Virus record (IMG/VR): IMGVR_UViG_3300044591_001286
Location: 1-35,151 of that record
Reading direction: 5' to 3' (one strand)
Source: a virus
Length of the DNA stretch: 35,151 nucleotides
Shown here: one piece after another, positions 9,718 through 18,235 of the stretch
Layout: each line of letters begins with the position of its first letter
Position numbering within the stretch: the stretch's first letter is position 1
The notes under the pieces: model-generated
Told to the model about the DNA's origin: nothing
The model's input: only the letters and a program-made list of their open reading frames with translations
Database searches by the model: none
Translations under genes and position numbers: made by a program

Positions 9718-10020
9718 TTATCTCCTATCTTTCTTATTATTAAATGTGAAGTTATAATTATAATTATATTTATCTTGATCCTCAAAAAATTTATACAATT
9801 CATCTATAGATGATCTAATTTGATGATTGCCATGATTTAAGATTTCTGCTCTTAGATTTTCCCATTTATCGGCAAAATCATCCTGTTTATCGTTTTGTGG
9901 ATCATCGCCATGATTCCATAGATATCCAAAAGATTCTTCTATTCTGGATAATGAGCCTATCATAATAGTACGAAGTCTTGTTTCTATATTTTTAATTAAT
10001 TTTTCTTGTTGTCTATTCAT
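9718..10020 (-). CDS. Small hypothetical protein in tail-chaperone cluster
   Basis: A 100-residue, strongly charged, mostly helical protein (MNRQQEKLIKNIETRLRTIM) ending in an Asn/Tyr-rich tail and basic KKDRR. Its start overlaps the previous stop in an ATGA, and the next gene begins 2 nt after its stop, so it is translationally coupled on both sides. No domain, signal or membrane segment is recognised. Its place between tail tube and tape measure suggests a second tail-assembly factor, but this is context only. Confidence 0.6.
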   Translation of the reverse strand: MNRQQEKLIKNIETRLRTIMIGSLSRIEESFGYLWNHGDDPQNDKQDDFADKWENLRAEILNHGNHQIRSSIDELYKFFEDQDKYNYNYNFTFNNKKDRR

Positions 10021-11057
10021 GATTTTTTACCATTTTCTAATATTTGTTGTCTTAGATCTCTTTTAACATGTGGTAGTTCCGCCCAATCTATGTTTCCTTT
10101 TTCTTTAGCTAATTTTGTCATATTTTTAATATCTTTATTCGTTTGAGGATCATTTAATTCGTATATACTTTTTCTTTCGTCAGCATCTGATGAAATAACA
10201 AATACTTCACCAGCTTGTTTTTTATCTAGTCCAAATTTATCTGAAATATGTTTTCTCTTTTTTTCTTTTTCACTTTTATCATTTTGATAATATATCCACC
10301 CATCTAATGCATCATTATCATTTAATATGTCTTCTGATGGACATTCCATATGTTCTCTGATAGAGTCAAGAACTTTTGTAAAATTAACAAGAGATCTTTG
10401 CTCATCAGTCCAATCTTTTATTTTCCCGTCAAAAACATTTTCCTTTGAAATGTTCCAAAATGATCTCCAAATTTCGCTCCTAGCAATAGTTTTAATTTTT
10501 TCAGATGAAATCGTATTTTTTTGTATTTCTGATAATATCTTTTCCAAAAAAACAGAGTCAATATTATTGAAGTCTTCAGTATTAAAAATTTGTTTATTAT
10601 TACTATCATAAATCATATTAGTAATAATATACTGATTCTTTATACTCTGCGCATAGTATTCTAGTGTCAAGTAATCAAAATAATGTTTTTTATTATAATA
10701 ATCATCTAATTGATTATTTAATTCTAGAATAGACTGTTTTAATTGTTTTTTTAGTGTTGAATTTTGATAATGTAAAAATAATTGTACTTTAGTTTTATTA
10801 ATTTGATCACTTATATTTTCAAATTCTTTGTCGTTTTTCTCATCCCATATATTATATATTTTTAGTAGATTTTTTATAGTATTTTCAGAAGTCCATGAAC
10901 TAGTATCAAATTTATAGTCATCTATAGTATTTAGATACAATTGATGAGCATTTTGCTTTATACAAACACTAGGAGGCACCACCTTGTAAGTAGTGCCGCC
11001 TGTGTTTATAAAATAATATCCATTAATAATTCTATATAATAAATTTTCTAGATCCAC
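10017..11057 (-). CDS. Hypothetical protein in tail-chaperone cluster (GTG start)
   Basis: A protein of about 346 residues with no family I recognise. It is rich in Lys, Asn, Ile and Asp and largely helical, with a charged coiled-coil-like stretch around residues 100-130 and a basic segment (KSEKEKKRKH) near residue 260. I chose GTG 11057 because AGGA (11069-11066) sits 8 nt upstream. The TTG six bases earlier would be only 3 nt from that site. The stop overlaps the next start (ATGA). It lies between the tail-tube candidate and the chaperone genes; a tail-assembly or tube-associated role is possible but unproven. Confidence 0.6.
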   Translation of the reverse strand: MDLENLLYRIINGYYFINTGGTTYKVVPPSVCIKQNAHQLYLNTIDDYKFDTSSWTSENTIKNLLKIYNIWDEKNDKEFENISDQINKTKVQLFLHYQNSTLKKQLKQSILELNNQLDDYYNKKHYFDYLTLEYYAQSIKNQYIITNMIYDSNNKQIFNTEDFNNIDSVFLEKILSEIQKNTISSEKIKTIARSEIWRSFWNISKENVFDGKIKDWTDEQRSLVNFTKVLDSIREHMECPSEDILNDNDALDGWIYYQNDKSEKEKKRKHISDKFGLDKKQAGEVFVISSDADERKSIYELNDPQTNKDIKNMTKLAKEKGNIDWAELPHVKRDLRQQILENGKKS

Positions 11058-11084
11058 TATCAAAATCCTAAAACTAATTATTAA

Positions 11085-12020
11085 TTACGGATTGGTATCA
11101 GTAATAGTTAGTTCGTTATAAACTAAATATGTCCAAGTTTCTGTAACATTGCCGCCACCAGTATCACCACCACTATAGCTAACGCTTTGTAGAGCTGCGC
11201 CAGAACCAAAATCAAATGTATAAGCTGTTTCTCCTTCACTATTGCATAAATTAAGAATAATTTCTTCTTTTTGGATAAAATTACCAGCTTCACACTGAGC
11301 TAATTCTTCTACGTCAAAATTAGGACCAGCAAGATCGCCACCATTACCATCTTGAGTAATATCAAAAGCCACAGTGATTTCTAGTGGAAAATTCACATAT
11401 CTATGAAATGGAGCATATGATCCTAAGCAGAACATTTTTTCTCTACCAAGATCAGCACTAACTGTAACATTTGTGATACATTTGCCATAAATACCACTTG
11501 GTAGCGTCGAAGCTCCAACTTGAAAATTTTGTCTACGTAATACTCTTAAATTTGGATCCTCAACAGGAGCAGTAACTGTGCCACCAGCAGCTTTGTGACT
11601 ACCAACGAAAGTTAATTCCTCTGTAAAACTACCATCTACTGGAAATGTATAATTTAATGAACTTAAAAAACATCCTGTCATAGTTACAGAAGCTGTTGCG
11701 CCTCCAGCAATAAAGTCAGCAGTATCCTCATCAACATGCAATACTATTTCAGCAGTATCATTAGCTGTACTAACCAAACTATTAGCACCAGGACCACCAG
11801 CAAAATATGTAAATATTAAACCGTGTCCATCTAATATTTTGGATAGTGTAACTTCAACTTCCGGATCTGTTGGAAAGTTATCATATAGAGCTAATCTACC
11901 TAATTGAAAAATTTGCTCAAGATTAAAATTTGTATTGATTGATACGCTTTGTGCGCCTTGTACAGTATCACCGTTGACCGATACGCCTTGGCTAGCGTAA
12001 AAAATTCTCTTGTTTGGCAT
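11085..12020 (-). CDS. Probable major tail tube protein
   Basis: A 311-residue beta-rich protein likely to polymerise into the tail tube. The N-terminal segment VSVNGDTVQGAQSVSINTNF, followed by a FQLGRLALYDNFP turn and EVEVTLSKILDG, resembles tail-tube proteins of long-tailed phages, where a beta-barrel packs into hexameric rings. The C-terminal 60 residues are Gly/Ser/Thr-rich and may form an added surface domain. A strong ribosome site (GGAG, 8 nt before ATG 12020) and its own upstream AT-rich box fit the high copy number expected of a tube subunit. Gene order (neck genes before, chaperones and tape measure after) supports the call. No sheath gene precedes it. Confidence 0.7.
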   Translation of the reverse strand: MPNKRIFYASQGVSVNGDTVQGAQSVSINTNFNLEQIFQLGRLALYDNFPTDPEVEVTLSKILDGHGLIFTYFAGGPGANSLVSTANDTAEIVLHVDEDTADFIAGGATASVTMTGCFLSSLNYTFPVDGSFTEELTFVGSHKAAGGTVTAPVEDPNLRVLRRQNFQVGASTLPSGIYGKCITNVTVSADLGREKMFCLGSYAPFHRYVNFPLEITVAFDITQDGNGGDLAGPNFDVEELAQCEAGNFIQKEEIILNLCNSEGETAYTFDFGSGAALQSVSYSGGDTGGGNVTETWTYLVYNELTITDTNP

Positions 12021-12044
12021 GTTGGTTCTCCAGTAAAATAGGAT

Positions 12045-12064
12045 TGGCTAATTAATTATACACC
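12045..12064 (-). promoter_or_regulatory. GGTGTA-type AT-rich box upstream of tail tube gene
   Basis: On the minus strand GGTGTATAATTAATTAGCC starts at 12064, 44 nt before the tail-tube ATG and just after the stop of the previous gene. The same GGTGTA plus A/T run appears in three other gaps (14891, 24795, 30034) at similar distances from a start codon. It contains a TATAAT-like core. A promoter role is inferred from recurrence and position. Confidence 0.4.
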
Positions 12065-12066
12065 AA

Positions 12067-13134
12067 CTAGTTTTTAATATCAAAAATTATCTCCACAGTC
12101 ATTTTAACATTAGATTCTGAAAAAAATGGACTAAAAGACTCAACATCAGCAGCAAAAATATCTATTAATCTACCTTTTATCCATCTAAATGTACCACAAG
12201 ATAATAATTGATTATATTGTAGTCTATTAGAATTTAGCGTACCATCTATTAAAAACGGCTGAACGCCATATTTAATCACTAAATTTGTATCATACATATT
12301 AATAAACTTATCTTGTTGTAATCTTAATATATCAATAATTTTATTACGATCAGCCATTGTTTCAGCAACAATATGAAGCATTAGTTCCTGCTTAACAATC
12401 AGAGATTTGTCCCCTAATTGCCAAGGTTTAGATTGTCCTCTAGATATTGTTTCAATAATAATAGCTGGTAATTGAACTCTATTAGTACTTAATATACTAA
12501 AATCACCTTTATTTAATTGATTAAAATGTTCACTATTAGAATCAGTCTGATATTGTAGTTGTCTCCACCATTTTGCAGAGTCGTAATTGTAAACTTGAAT
12601 CCATCTATAGGAGTACTCCATCTCTACTTTAGCGTTAAGAGAGATCGCGCTATTAAATATTACTCTACTATTAATATAGTCAATTTTGTAAGCGTATGTT
12701 CCGGTAGTACCCAACGGATAAAAAACATTATTAACATAAATTCCATCAATTAGTGTTGGAGATACTGAATCCAAATAATATTCTGGACATGGTGTTGGTT
12801 CGTACAAATCAGATGGACACGGTGTCGGTTGAGTCGGTAAGGTCACCGGTTCCATACATTGGGAATATTGTATATCTTGTTCCCATACCCAATCTTTTCT
12901 CATTGTTTGCCACACTTGACCATCATTAAAATTAGGATCTTTAGTTGGCTTAAGAATAGCTAAAGGATTACCATATATATTAGAATCTAATTTTTGAACA
13001 TTAATAAATCCACCAATATTTAAAAATCCCCAATCTAAAAAACTTTTCATATTATTTTCTATCTGAGACATTAATAAATGCTCACCAATATTTCTTATTC
13101 CACTAAATTTTTCATTAGTTATATCATACATCAT
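12067..13134 (-). CDS. Hypothetical neck/tail-completion structural protein
   Basis: A 355-residue protein, no family recognised. It begins MMYDITNEKFSG; the first ATG overlaps the upstream stop (ATGA), with GAGG about 10 nt upstream. A Pro/Cys-rich loop with repeated TPCP (about residues 100-120) interrupts an otherwise aromatic, beta-type sequence (VEMEYSYRWIQVYNYDSAKWW). A mixed region near 225-300 includes AETMADRNKIIDILRLQQDK. Position between a gp10-like joining protein and the tail tube is where tail-terminator or tail-completion proteins lie, so a role at the tail-head interface is plausible. It is not a recognisable sheath protein. Confidence 0.55.
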   Translation of the reverse strand: MMYDITNEKFSGIRNIGEHLLMSQIENNMKSFLDWGFLNIGGFINVQKLDSNIYGNPLAILKPTKDPNFNDGQVWQTMRKDWVWEQDIQYSQCMEPVTLPTQPTPCPSDLYEPTPCPEYYLDSVSPTLIDGIYVNNVFYPLGTTGTYAYKIDYINSRVIFNSAISLNAKVEMEYSYRWIQVYNYDSAKWWRQLQYQTDSNSEHFNQLNKGDFSILSTNRVQLPAIIIETISRGQSKPWQLGDKSLIVKQELMLHIVAETMADRNKIIDILRLQQDKFINMYDTNLVIKYGVQPFLIDGTLNSNRLQYNQLLSCGTFRWIKGRLIDIFAADVESFSPFFSESNVKMTVEIIFDIKN

Positions 13135-13778
13135 TTTTTCATAGCCTCGGATAATATCTTATATATATCAGACTCTACAGAATCTATTGCTCTCGTAATC
13201 CAATTATTATTTTGTGTTCCAGAAAATTGAGAGGGTACTGACCATTTACCTCTCTTAACTCCACGCATAATAGCTTGTCCTGTTCTAGATTTTGGATTAT
13301 AACCAAACTCTACTTCATAATCTCTTATTATAGTTTTACTACCAAACAATAGTAACCACTCAAGCCAATTTAAATCTGTACCTTTTTCTGTTGTAAATAC
13401 TGCTGCGGAAGAACTTAAAACATCACTATAATCAGATGGTATCATCGTTAAAATGAATCCGCCAGCTAATTTAGTATTATTATTTATACTAACTTTTTTA
13501 TATTCAACATTAATTTTTGTCCAAAAATTCAATATAGTTTGTACTCTAGAATCGCTATCTGGTAAACCAAATTCATATTTTAAATCTCCAGATAATAATG
13601 AATTATATTCTGGAGAAGAAACAACTGCTTTTTGTACCGTAGTTACAATTTGTGGTTTGACTCTATCAAAAATTTTAGATAAAAATTTATCAAGTTCTGT
13701 TTTTAACGCTCGTAGTATTCTTCCAGATATTTGATCATCAGTTTCTGTAATATTAATACTACATCTAATATTGCTCAT
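13131..13778 (-). CDS. Putative head-tail joining (neck) protein
   Basis: A protein of 215 residues starting MSNIRCSINI. I use ATG 13778, which overlaps the upstream stop as TAATG, rather than the TTG 18 nt earlier, which has no ribosome site. The C-terminal third carries SRTGQAIM, WSVPSQFSGT and NNWITRAIDS, a pattern I associate with neck proteins analogous to HK97 gp10, placed between connector and tail tube; this is recollection and not a search. The N-terminal half has amphipathic helices (LKTELDKFLSKIFDRVKPQI). It overlaps the following gene by 4 nt. Confidence 0.55.
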   Translation of the reverse strand: MSNIRCSINITETDDQISGRILRALKTELDKFLSKIFDRVKPQIVTTVQKAVVSSPEYNSLLSGDLKYEFGLPDSDSRVQTILNFWTKINVEYKKVSINNNTKLAGGFILTMIPSDYSDVLSSSAAVFTTEKGTDLNWLEWLLLFGSKTIIRDYEVEFGYNPKSRTGQAIMRGVKRGKWSVPSQFSGTQNNNWITRAIDSVESDIYKILSEAMKK

Positions 13779-14308
13779 TACTGCACGCTTTGCCAAGTTG
13801 TTACAATAAATGAATTGTCGCCAAAACCCATAGGAATAGGATCTCTATATCTAATATATTTATTAAGAGTTAAATCAGTAATATTAGTATCAATTACAAT
13901 ATAAGAAGCATTTTTAATTTTTGCATATAAGTCTATGTTGCACAATGATTGGATCTTGCCATCAACAAAGTTAACGCTTTCTAGTTCTAGTGGCGCCATA
14001 CCAAAAAATGCTGGTTTAATTATACCAAGATATACTGTCTCTTCGTTAGAGAAACTTAGACTTCCAACACCAGCGCAATAAGGACATATTTGACCAGACA
14101 AAAATGGTACTGGGCCACCATTTTGATATTGATTGCTTGATCGTCCACTAATAGAATCATACAAGCAGTTGGGGCAATCTTGTAATTTTGTATTTTCAAA
14201 TACTAATTTGCAAGGTACTGTTAATGCAGTATCTTCTAACAAGGCATTAATCATATCCTTGAAAGTTTGTTTGTGAGCTGCCGTAATTATACCAGTAAAT
14301 ATACTCAT
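13778..14308 (-). CDS. Structural protein with DnaJ-like zinc knuckle (CPNC...CPYC)
   Basis: A 176-residue protein within the neck-gene run. Residues C45-C48 (CPNC) and C75-C78 (CPYCAGVG) form two CxxC pairs 26 residues apart, the spacing and glycine pattern of a small zinc ribbon; the second resembles a DnaJ CxxCxGxG unit. The rest is beta-rich (TVYLGIIKPAFFG, ASYIVIDTNI). Zinc binding is inferred from the cysteines. Its neighbours suggest a head-completion or joining protein stabilised by a metal site. There is no clear ribosome site before ATG 14308, and the previous gene stops 8 nt upstream, so coupling is likely. The exact role is unknown. Confidence 0.55.
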   Translation of the reverse strand: MSIFTGIITAAHKQTFKDMINALLEDTALTVPCKLVFENTKLQDCPNCLYDSISGRSSNQYQNGGPVPFLSGQICPYCAGVGSLSFSNEETVYLGIIKPAFFGMAPLELESVNFVDGKIQSLCNIDLYAKIKNASYIVIDTNITDLTLNKYIRYRDPIPMGFGDNSFIVTTWQSVQ

Positions 14309-14316
14309 ATTTTTTA

Positions 14317-14850
14317 TTAATAAAATTGATTATTTTTAAATCTACTATAATCACCATAAGAAGTATTAAGATTTTGAGGATCAAAATTATTTCCAACGAA
14401 TGGACTGAATACTGCTCTAACAGCAGTAGCATTACCAATATTATGATCCAATACTAATTGATCATATAGTTTGCATGGACCCATGTTTAGAATATCTTTG
14501 TATCCAGCAAGCGTACCTGTAACGCTTAAACTAGCAGGACCTAGTGCTGCTCTAAGACCTTCTCCTGCTGCTTTAGTTCTGAATGTGCTATGATCAAGCA
14601 GACAAGCTGCTTTCATTGATACGAATCCTATAAAGTCTGTATCTCTTGTTGCTGGATCGCTTGGATCAGGACTAATATTTGTATTTACAATATCAACAGT
14701 ATAATTTTTATCTAAATTAACTTCCATTAAAACATATTGAGCGGCTACGGTTGTTAATTGTAATAGTCTTTGGTCTGAGTATGTGGGTGGACACGCTAGA
14801 TCATTGATTAAATTACGAACAATAATTGGAATTTCTATTTCCCAGTACAT
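14317..14850 (-). CDS. Putative head-tail connector/adaptor protein
   Basis: A 177-residue protein that opens the neck operon. The N-terminus is helical (IIVRNLINDLACPPTYSDQRLLQLTTVAAQYVL). An Asp-rich loop (SPDPSDPATRDTDF) is followed by FVSMKAACLLDHSTFRTKA and a Gly/Ala segment. Helix-loop-helix proteins of this size with a conserved SMKAACLL helix remind me of gp6-type connector adaptors that dock under the portal; that is fold-level reasoning without a search. It is preceded by a GGTGTA-type box 41 nt upstream and a modest AAGGG ribosome site. Its C-terminus is Asn/Tyr-rich. Confidence 0.5.
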   Translation of the reverse strand: MYWEIEIPIIVRNLINDLACPPTYSDQRLLQLTTVAAQYVLMEVNLDKNYTVDIVNTNISPDPSDPATRDTDFIGFVSMKAACLLDHSTFRTKAAGEGLRAALGPASLSVTGTLAGYKDILNMGPCKLYDQLVLDHNIGNATAVRAVFSPFVGNNFDPQNLNTSYGDYSRFKNNQFY

Positions 14851-14871
14851 AGTGAGCCCTTTGTGTAGAGT

Positions 14872-14891
14872 GGTATAATTATATTTACACC
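14872..14891 (-). promoter_or_regulatory. GGTGTA-type AT-rich box upstream of neck operon
   Basis: Minus-strand GGTGTAAATATAATTATACC begins 41 nt before ATG 14850, right after the methyltransferase gene stop. It matches the boxes at 12064, 24795 and 30034. Its ends (GGTGTAA and TTATACC) can also pair with one G-U, so a weak hairpin is an alternative reading. Confidence 0.4.
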
Positions 14892-14902
14892 ATATTATTG
14901 AT

Positions 14903-16147
14903 CTAATTATTTAAAAAATAAGACTCTATTTGATTTATATTATTAAGATCATTACATTTTAAGTTAGATAATATTTCGGCTGATATTAAATCTGGATGTA
15001 CCCACCAATCTTCAAATGGACTATTTTCATTTGGAGAAACATTAGGAACTATTAGTTCATATCCTAGTAAACTTAGATATTCTCTAGACTTGTCTCTGTA
15101 AGATTTTGATAAATCTATATAATAATCATGCTCATATGTAATAACTGCAAATCTATATTTATCAAATGGAATAGATAGTAAAACTTCATAAGTATTTTTG
15201 GGTGGATCAATATCTAATTGTAAATAATCTATAGTATTTTGCTGTGGAAAGTATTTTTGTAAAAGTTTAGCGTAGTCAACTATAAGAGCATCAACACACA
15301 ACACCGGATTGCGCCTATGCTTCTTGTATAGTTGAGCCATGTTCTCATCATACTCTAGGGCTAAACCACTCCAAGCGAACTTATTCTCTAGTAGGGCGGT
15401 GTTATTATTCTTGTATGGATCTGAGGATCCTATTTCTAAATAGGAGCCGTTCATCTTTCCGTTAAGCGCAGATAATACAAAAATATCTTGATATGCCTGA
15501 GAAAAATTTTTATCTATATCTTCTAAATTATTGAAAGTATATTTTAGTTTACTTAAATTATTTTTAGTATATTGTTTAACAGAATCCTTTTCTGGAAGAA
15601 GTCCTATCTTTGCTATGTTTGATTCTAATAATACCTTATATGTATTATCTAATTTATCTAAATAATTATCTAGTAATAATCTTAGTATTTGTCTAGATTC
15701 AAAAGGCTTGCCAACCCACCATGCGGACGCTGCTTTTTGGAATAAAAATGCATAAGAGCCAGGATACTGAACCGGGTGTGCAAAGATCGAATTATCTGCA
15801 CAAACATCCAAAGCAATATTACTATATGTATACATATTTAACCAATCTGATTTTGATTCATATAATTTAGTTAAAAAGTAGTAGGCTTCTGGCTTTTTAG
15901 GACATAAGCATATTGCTTGTTTGAGCAGGCTTTCACATGTGTGATTTCTATTTCCCAAAGAATTATAACAGGAGAATGTTCTTATGAGAACTTCGTATCT
16001 CAGATCAAGACTGTCTGTTTTTTCTGCTGCTCTTAGATAAAATGTGGATGCTGGTGAATAGTGTGTTTGGTGTTCATAAAATAATCCCAGATTAAAATTA
16101 ACCATAGGATCGTTAGGACTATTCAGATACTCATATAATTCATTCAT
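14903..16147 (-). CDS. TPR-repeat protein fused to FkbM-like methyltransferase
   Basis: A 414-residue two-part protein. Residues about 15-185 are tetratricopeptide-like helix pairs (NLGLFYEHQTHYSPASTFYL, EAYYFLTKLYESKSDW). Residues about 215-400 look like a Rossmann methyltransferase of the FkbM kind: YLEIGSSDP (236-244) as the SAM-binding glycine loop, LEYD (264-267) with the acidic residue for the SAM ribose, and LQLDIDPP (309-316). FkbM enzymes O-methylate sugars, so the likely substrate is a glycan, perhaps on the virion or host surface; the TPR part may dock the target. The start overlaps the upstream propeller gene by 4 nt, tying the two together. The gene lies inside the structural cluster, so late expression is expected. 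Confidence 0.75.
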   Translation of the reverse strand: MNELYEYLNSPNDPMVNFNLGLFYEHQTHYSPASTFYLRAAEKTDSLDLRYEVLIRTFSCYNSLGNRNHTCESLLKQAICLCPKKPEAYYFLTKLYESKSDWLNMYTYSNIALDVCADNSIFAHPVQYPGSYAFLFQKAASAWWVGKPFESRQILRLLLDNYLDKLDNTYKVLLESNIAKIGLLPEKDSVKQYTKNNLSKLKYTFNNLEDIDKNFSQAYQDIFVLSALNGKMNGSYLEIGSSDPYKNNNTALLENKFAWSGLALEYDENMAQLYKKHRRNPVLCVDALIVDYAKLLQKYFPQQNTIDYLQLDIDPPKNTYEVLLSIPFDKYRFAVITYEHDYYIDLSKSYRDKSREYLSLLGYELIVPNVSPNENSPFEDWWVHPDLISAEILSNLKCNDLNNINQIESYFLNN

Positions 16148-17133
16148 AAAGAAACCATTTCGTCTATGGTGCTCTTATTAGCCGCTAGTAGATAGGCTAT
16201 ATTATCTTGAAAACCAAAGGTAATTAAAATTTGATCATTATATTCTGTCATACCACAAGCAAACTCTATTTTACCTTCCATAAAATCAAACATAGGAGAC
16301 ACTCGCAGCAGATTAAAATCCTGGTCCCATAGAGCGAATCTGTGTCTATAGGTAGCGTTTTTACGACCAGCCTCACTTCTAAAAAGATCCACTTCGTGTA
16401 ATACTGCTAGATAATGATTTTTATATGGAATTACCTGAGAACCACCACGAAGATCTCTGGTGTTAAGAGATTGAAATTTTGTTGATACTATAGTTTCTGT
16501 GGCTTGAGTAGTTGGATTATATTTTACAACTTCGGTTGGATTGGTCCATTTTACATATTCATATGGTCTATCAATAATAGGCATCCAATTTTTTTCACAA
16601 TAAGAATTATTAGGCAAGGGTGCTGGTAGTCTTTGTCTGATTATTTCTTTAGCATTATTATGTTCAATAATTACTTCTGATAATTCTATGCGCCCCTGAC
16701 CATTCGTAGTAGTGTCTCTTCGTACTCCACTTAAAAATAATTTATTATTCCAGTATACTAATCTAGCATCTTCTAGTCCTATAAATTCCCACAGCGGCTT
16801 TTGATCTAGTTGTGATGTGTCAACTATTGAACTATGTATTATATTAAAATTATCATCTAAATAACAAAGTATATTATGTGTGGCTAGCACAGCATTTTGC
16901 TCTGTGTGAAGATAGCATAACGGACCCCAAACGTGTTCGTTAACGCCGTCTTCTGCGTGATAGAGAACGTAGTTGACGTTACGTAAATTAACTAATAATT
17001 TTCCATCTATATTTAGTATTGATGGATTCATCAGCGATGGACCGATCATTTTATCTGATCGTACCAATAATGGTACAATTTTACCACCGTCTAGAATTAC
17101 TTTTTTGCTAAAATTCCCTATATCACTAATCAT
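16144..17133 (-). CDS. GH130-like five-bladed propeller (glycoside phosphorylase/hydrolase fold)
   Basis: A 329-residue cytoplasmic-type protein without signal peptide. Repeating beta segments and the motifs MNPSIL (35-40), GLEDAR (119-124), EKNWMP (180-185), RGGSQVIPY (229-237), YRHRF (262-266) and EFACGM (290-295) suggest the five-bladed propeller of GH130 mannoside phosphorylases or related families. GLED-R and E-KNW resemble the conserved active-site segments of that group. Substrate, and whether it cleaves or only binds sugar, cannot be read from the sequence. A strong AGGAG precedes ATG 17133. It overlaps the TPR-methyltransferase gene by 4 nt, so the pair probably acts on the same glycan. 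Confidence 0.65.
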   Translation of the reverse strand: MISDIGNFSKKVILDGGKIVPLLVRSDKMIGPSLMNPSILNIDGKLLVNLRNVNYVLYHAEDGVNEHVWGPLCYLHTEQNAVLATHNILCYLDDNFNIIHSSIVDTSQLDQKPLWEFIGLEDARLVYWNNKLFLSGVRRDTTTNGQGRIELSEVIIEHNNAKEIIRQRLPAPLPNNSYCEKNWMPIIDRPYEYVKWTNPTEVVKYNPTTQATETIVSTKFQSLNTRDLRGGSQVIPYKNHYLAVLHEVDLFRSEAGRKNATYRHRFALWDQDFNLLRVSPMFDFMEGKIEFACGMTEYNDQILITFGFQDNIAYLLAANKSTIDEMVSL

Positions 17134-17183
17134 ATGAACTCCTTAATCTATAATAGTGTAAGGAGAGATTGTATGCAATTATA

Positions 17184-17603
17184 TCAGATATTAATGGCTT
17201 CTCTAAAAGCCTGATCCACTTGAGATTCGGATAATCCTAACGCTTGTGCTAAGGGTACTAACATAGGATGATTACGTTCCACATAAGGAGCATACTCCCA
17301 CTCAACCTTAACAGTTTCTCGTGTTATTAAATCCTCTATATTATTTATAGCATTTTCTACTTGACTTAATTGAATACCATTATTTATTAGCCATAATCTT
17401 ATTTGTCTAGCGCTAACACTTTCTGGTACTGGAGAATTGATTAATATCCACTCTCCATTATTCCAGTAATGATTTTCGCTAGGTCTGGGTGGTAATAATA
17501 TCCACTGATCTTTTTTAGGATTATCGTTTTCTATCCATCCTTGTATAAGGGTATCGTCTAAATCTTTTACCTCATAATTATCTTTGTGATAGTATAGTGT
17601 CAT
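17184..17603 (-). CDS. Small tail-fibre-associated protein
   Basis: A 139-residue protein closing the fibre operon. The C-terminal half carries SARQIRLWLINNG and a helical tail (PLAQALGLSESQVDQAFREA), a combination I recall at the C-terminus of various phage fibre-associated or fibre-assembly proteins. The N-terminal half is short, aromatic beta strand (WILLPPRPSENHYWNNGEW). The start overlaps the LamG gene stop (ATGA), with AGGA 7 nt before the ATG. A chaperone or fibre-tip role is plausible; the family's function is not established to my knowledge. Confidence 0.55.
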   Translation of the reverse strand: MTLYYHKDNYEVKDLDDTLIQGWIENDNPKKDQWILLPPRPSENHYWNNGEWILINSPVPESVSARQIRLWLINNGIQLSQVENAINNIEDLITRETVKVEWEYAPYVERNHPMLVPLAQALGLSESQVDQAFREAINI

Positions 17604-18235
17604 GAATATATCCTATTATGCTGAATAGTGGTTGCTGTATTATTATTTGTTAGTGTTGAATTTGAACTATAGTCTTGTAAATTTCTTATCAGTGGAACGT
17701 AAAATTCTAATGATTGAGGTCTTATTCGTTTAGCTGAAAATCCTTTAGATAAACTGTTAATTTCTCCTGTATTTAGTGCTGCTGACCATATGGCCACATC
17801 ACTAATGTAACCATCAAAATTTTGTGTTCCAGCATGAGTTCCTATTAGGATTCTGGTTAATGACGTGGGAGTAGCATCCACAGTATTGGTATTGCCAGCT
17901 GCTCCGTCTCTATAAATAGTACGAGATGTCGATGATTCGAATACGCCACAAGCATGGTGCCATGTGTTTAAGGTAAATCCTGGAACAATTTGACTAATAT
18001 AGTTTGTTGCCGTTAAAAGATTTGCTCTAACTGGACGGTCAGTAACTGCACCGGCAAATAAAATACGAGAACTTTGATTCGTGGCGGCTTGATACCAGCC
18101 TAGAGGAGTCATGTTTAGCGTATCTGTAGTAGCATATACCCATACCGATAATGTAATCGGATAAACAGTCGATAACGACGCTGGACTATTGCAGCTAATA
18201 CTTTGAGAACTAGCAGCAGTAAAACTATATGCCAT
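17600..18235 (-). CDS. LamG/concanavalin A-like lectin domain protein
   Basis: A 211-residue protein that is essentially one LamG-type jelly-roll. It shows the family's strand markers: YPITLSVWVYA near residue 25, WHHACGVFESS near 90, a YRDGAAG turn, and the closing GYISDVAIWSAALNTGEI near 145-162. Such domains bind carbohydrate or protein ligands on virion fibres. The gene lies between the giant fibre gene (TAATG overlap at 18235) and a small fibre-associated gene (ATGA overlap), so it is probably a receptor-binding or fibre-decorating partner. Ribosome site AGGAG lies inside the end of the fibre gene. No signal peptide is present, as expected for a virion protein. Confidence 0.75.
   Translation of the reverse strand: MAYSFTAASSQSISCNSPASLSTVYPITLSVWVYATTDTLNMTPLGWYQAATNQSSRILFAGAVTDRPVRANLLTATNYISQIVPGFTLNTWHHACGVFESSTSRTIYRDGAAGNTNTVDATPTSLTRILIGTHAGTQNFDGYISDVAIWSAALNTGEINSLSKGFSAKRIRPQSLEFYVPLIRNLQDYSSNSTLTNNNTATTIQHNRIYS

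Noticed and set aside
8891-10020. Programmed frameshift linking the two tail-chaperone-region genes
   Set aside because: The genes are separated by stop and fresh ribosome site AGGAG; no convincing slippery heptamer with downstream structure was seen near 9720.
10418-10609. Minus-strand 63-codon frame inside the 346-residue hypothetical gene
   Set aside because: Out of frame with an uninterrupted longer gene and lacks a ribosome site.
12067-13134. Tail sheath protein
   Set aside because: At 355 residues, with a TPCP loop and no sheath-like segments, it does not resemble sheath proteins; only its position near the tube suggested it.
14247-14438. Minus-strand 63-codon frame spanning the junction of two neck genes
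   Set aside because: Overlaps both well-supported genes in another frame; composition is low-complexity Ile/Leu/Tyr.
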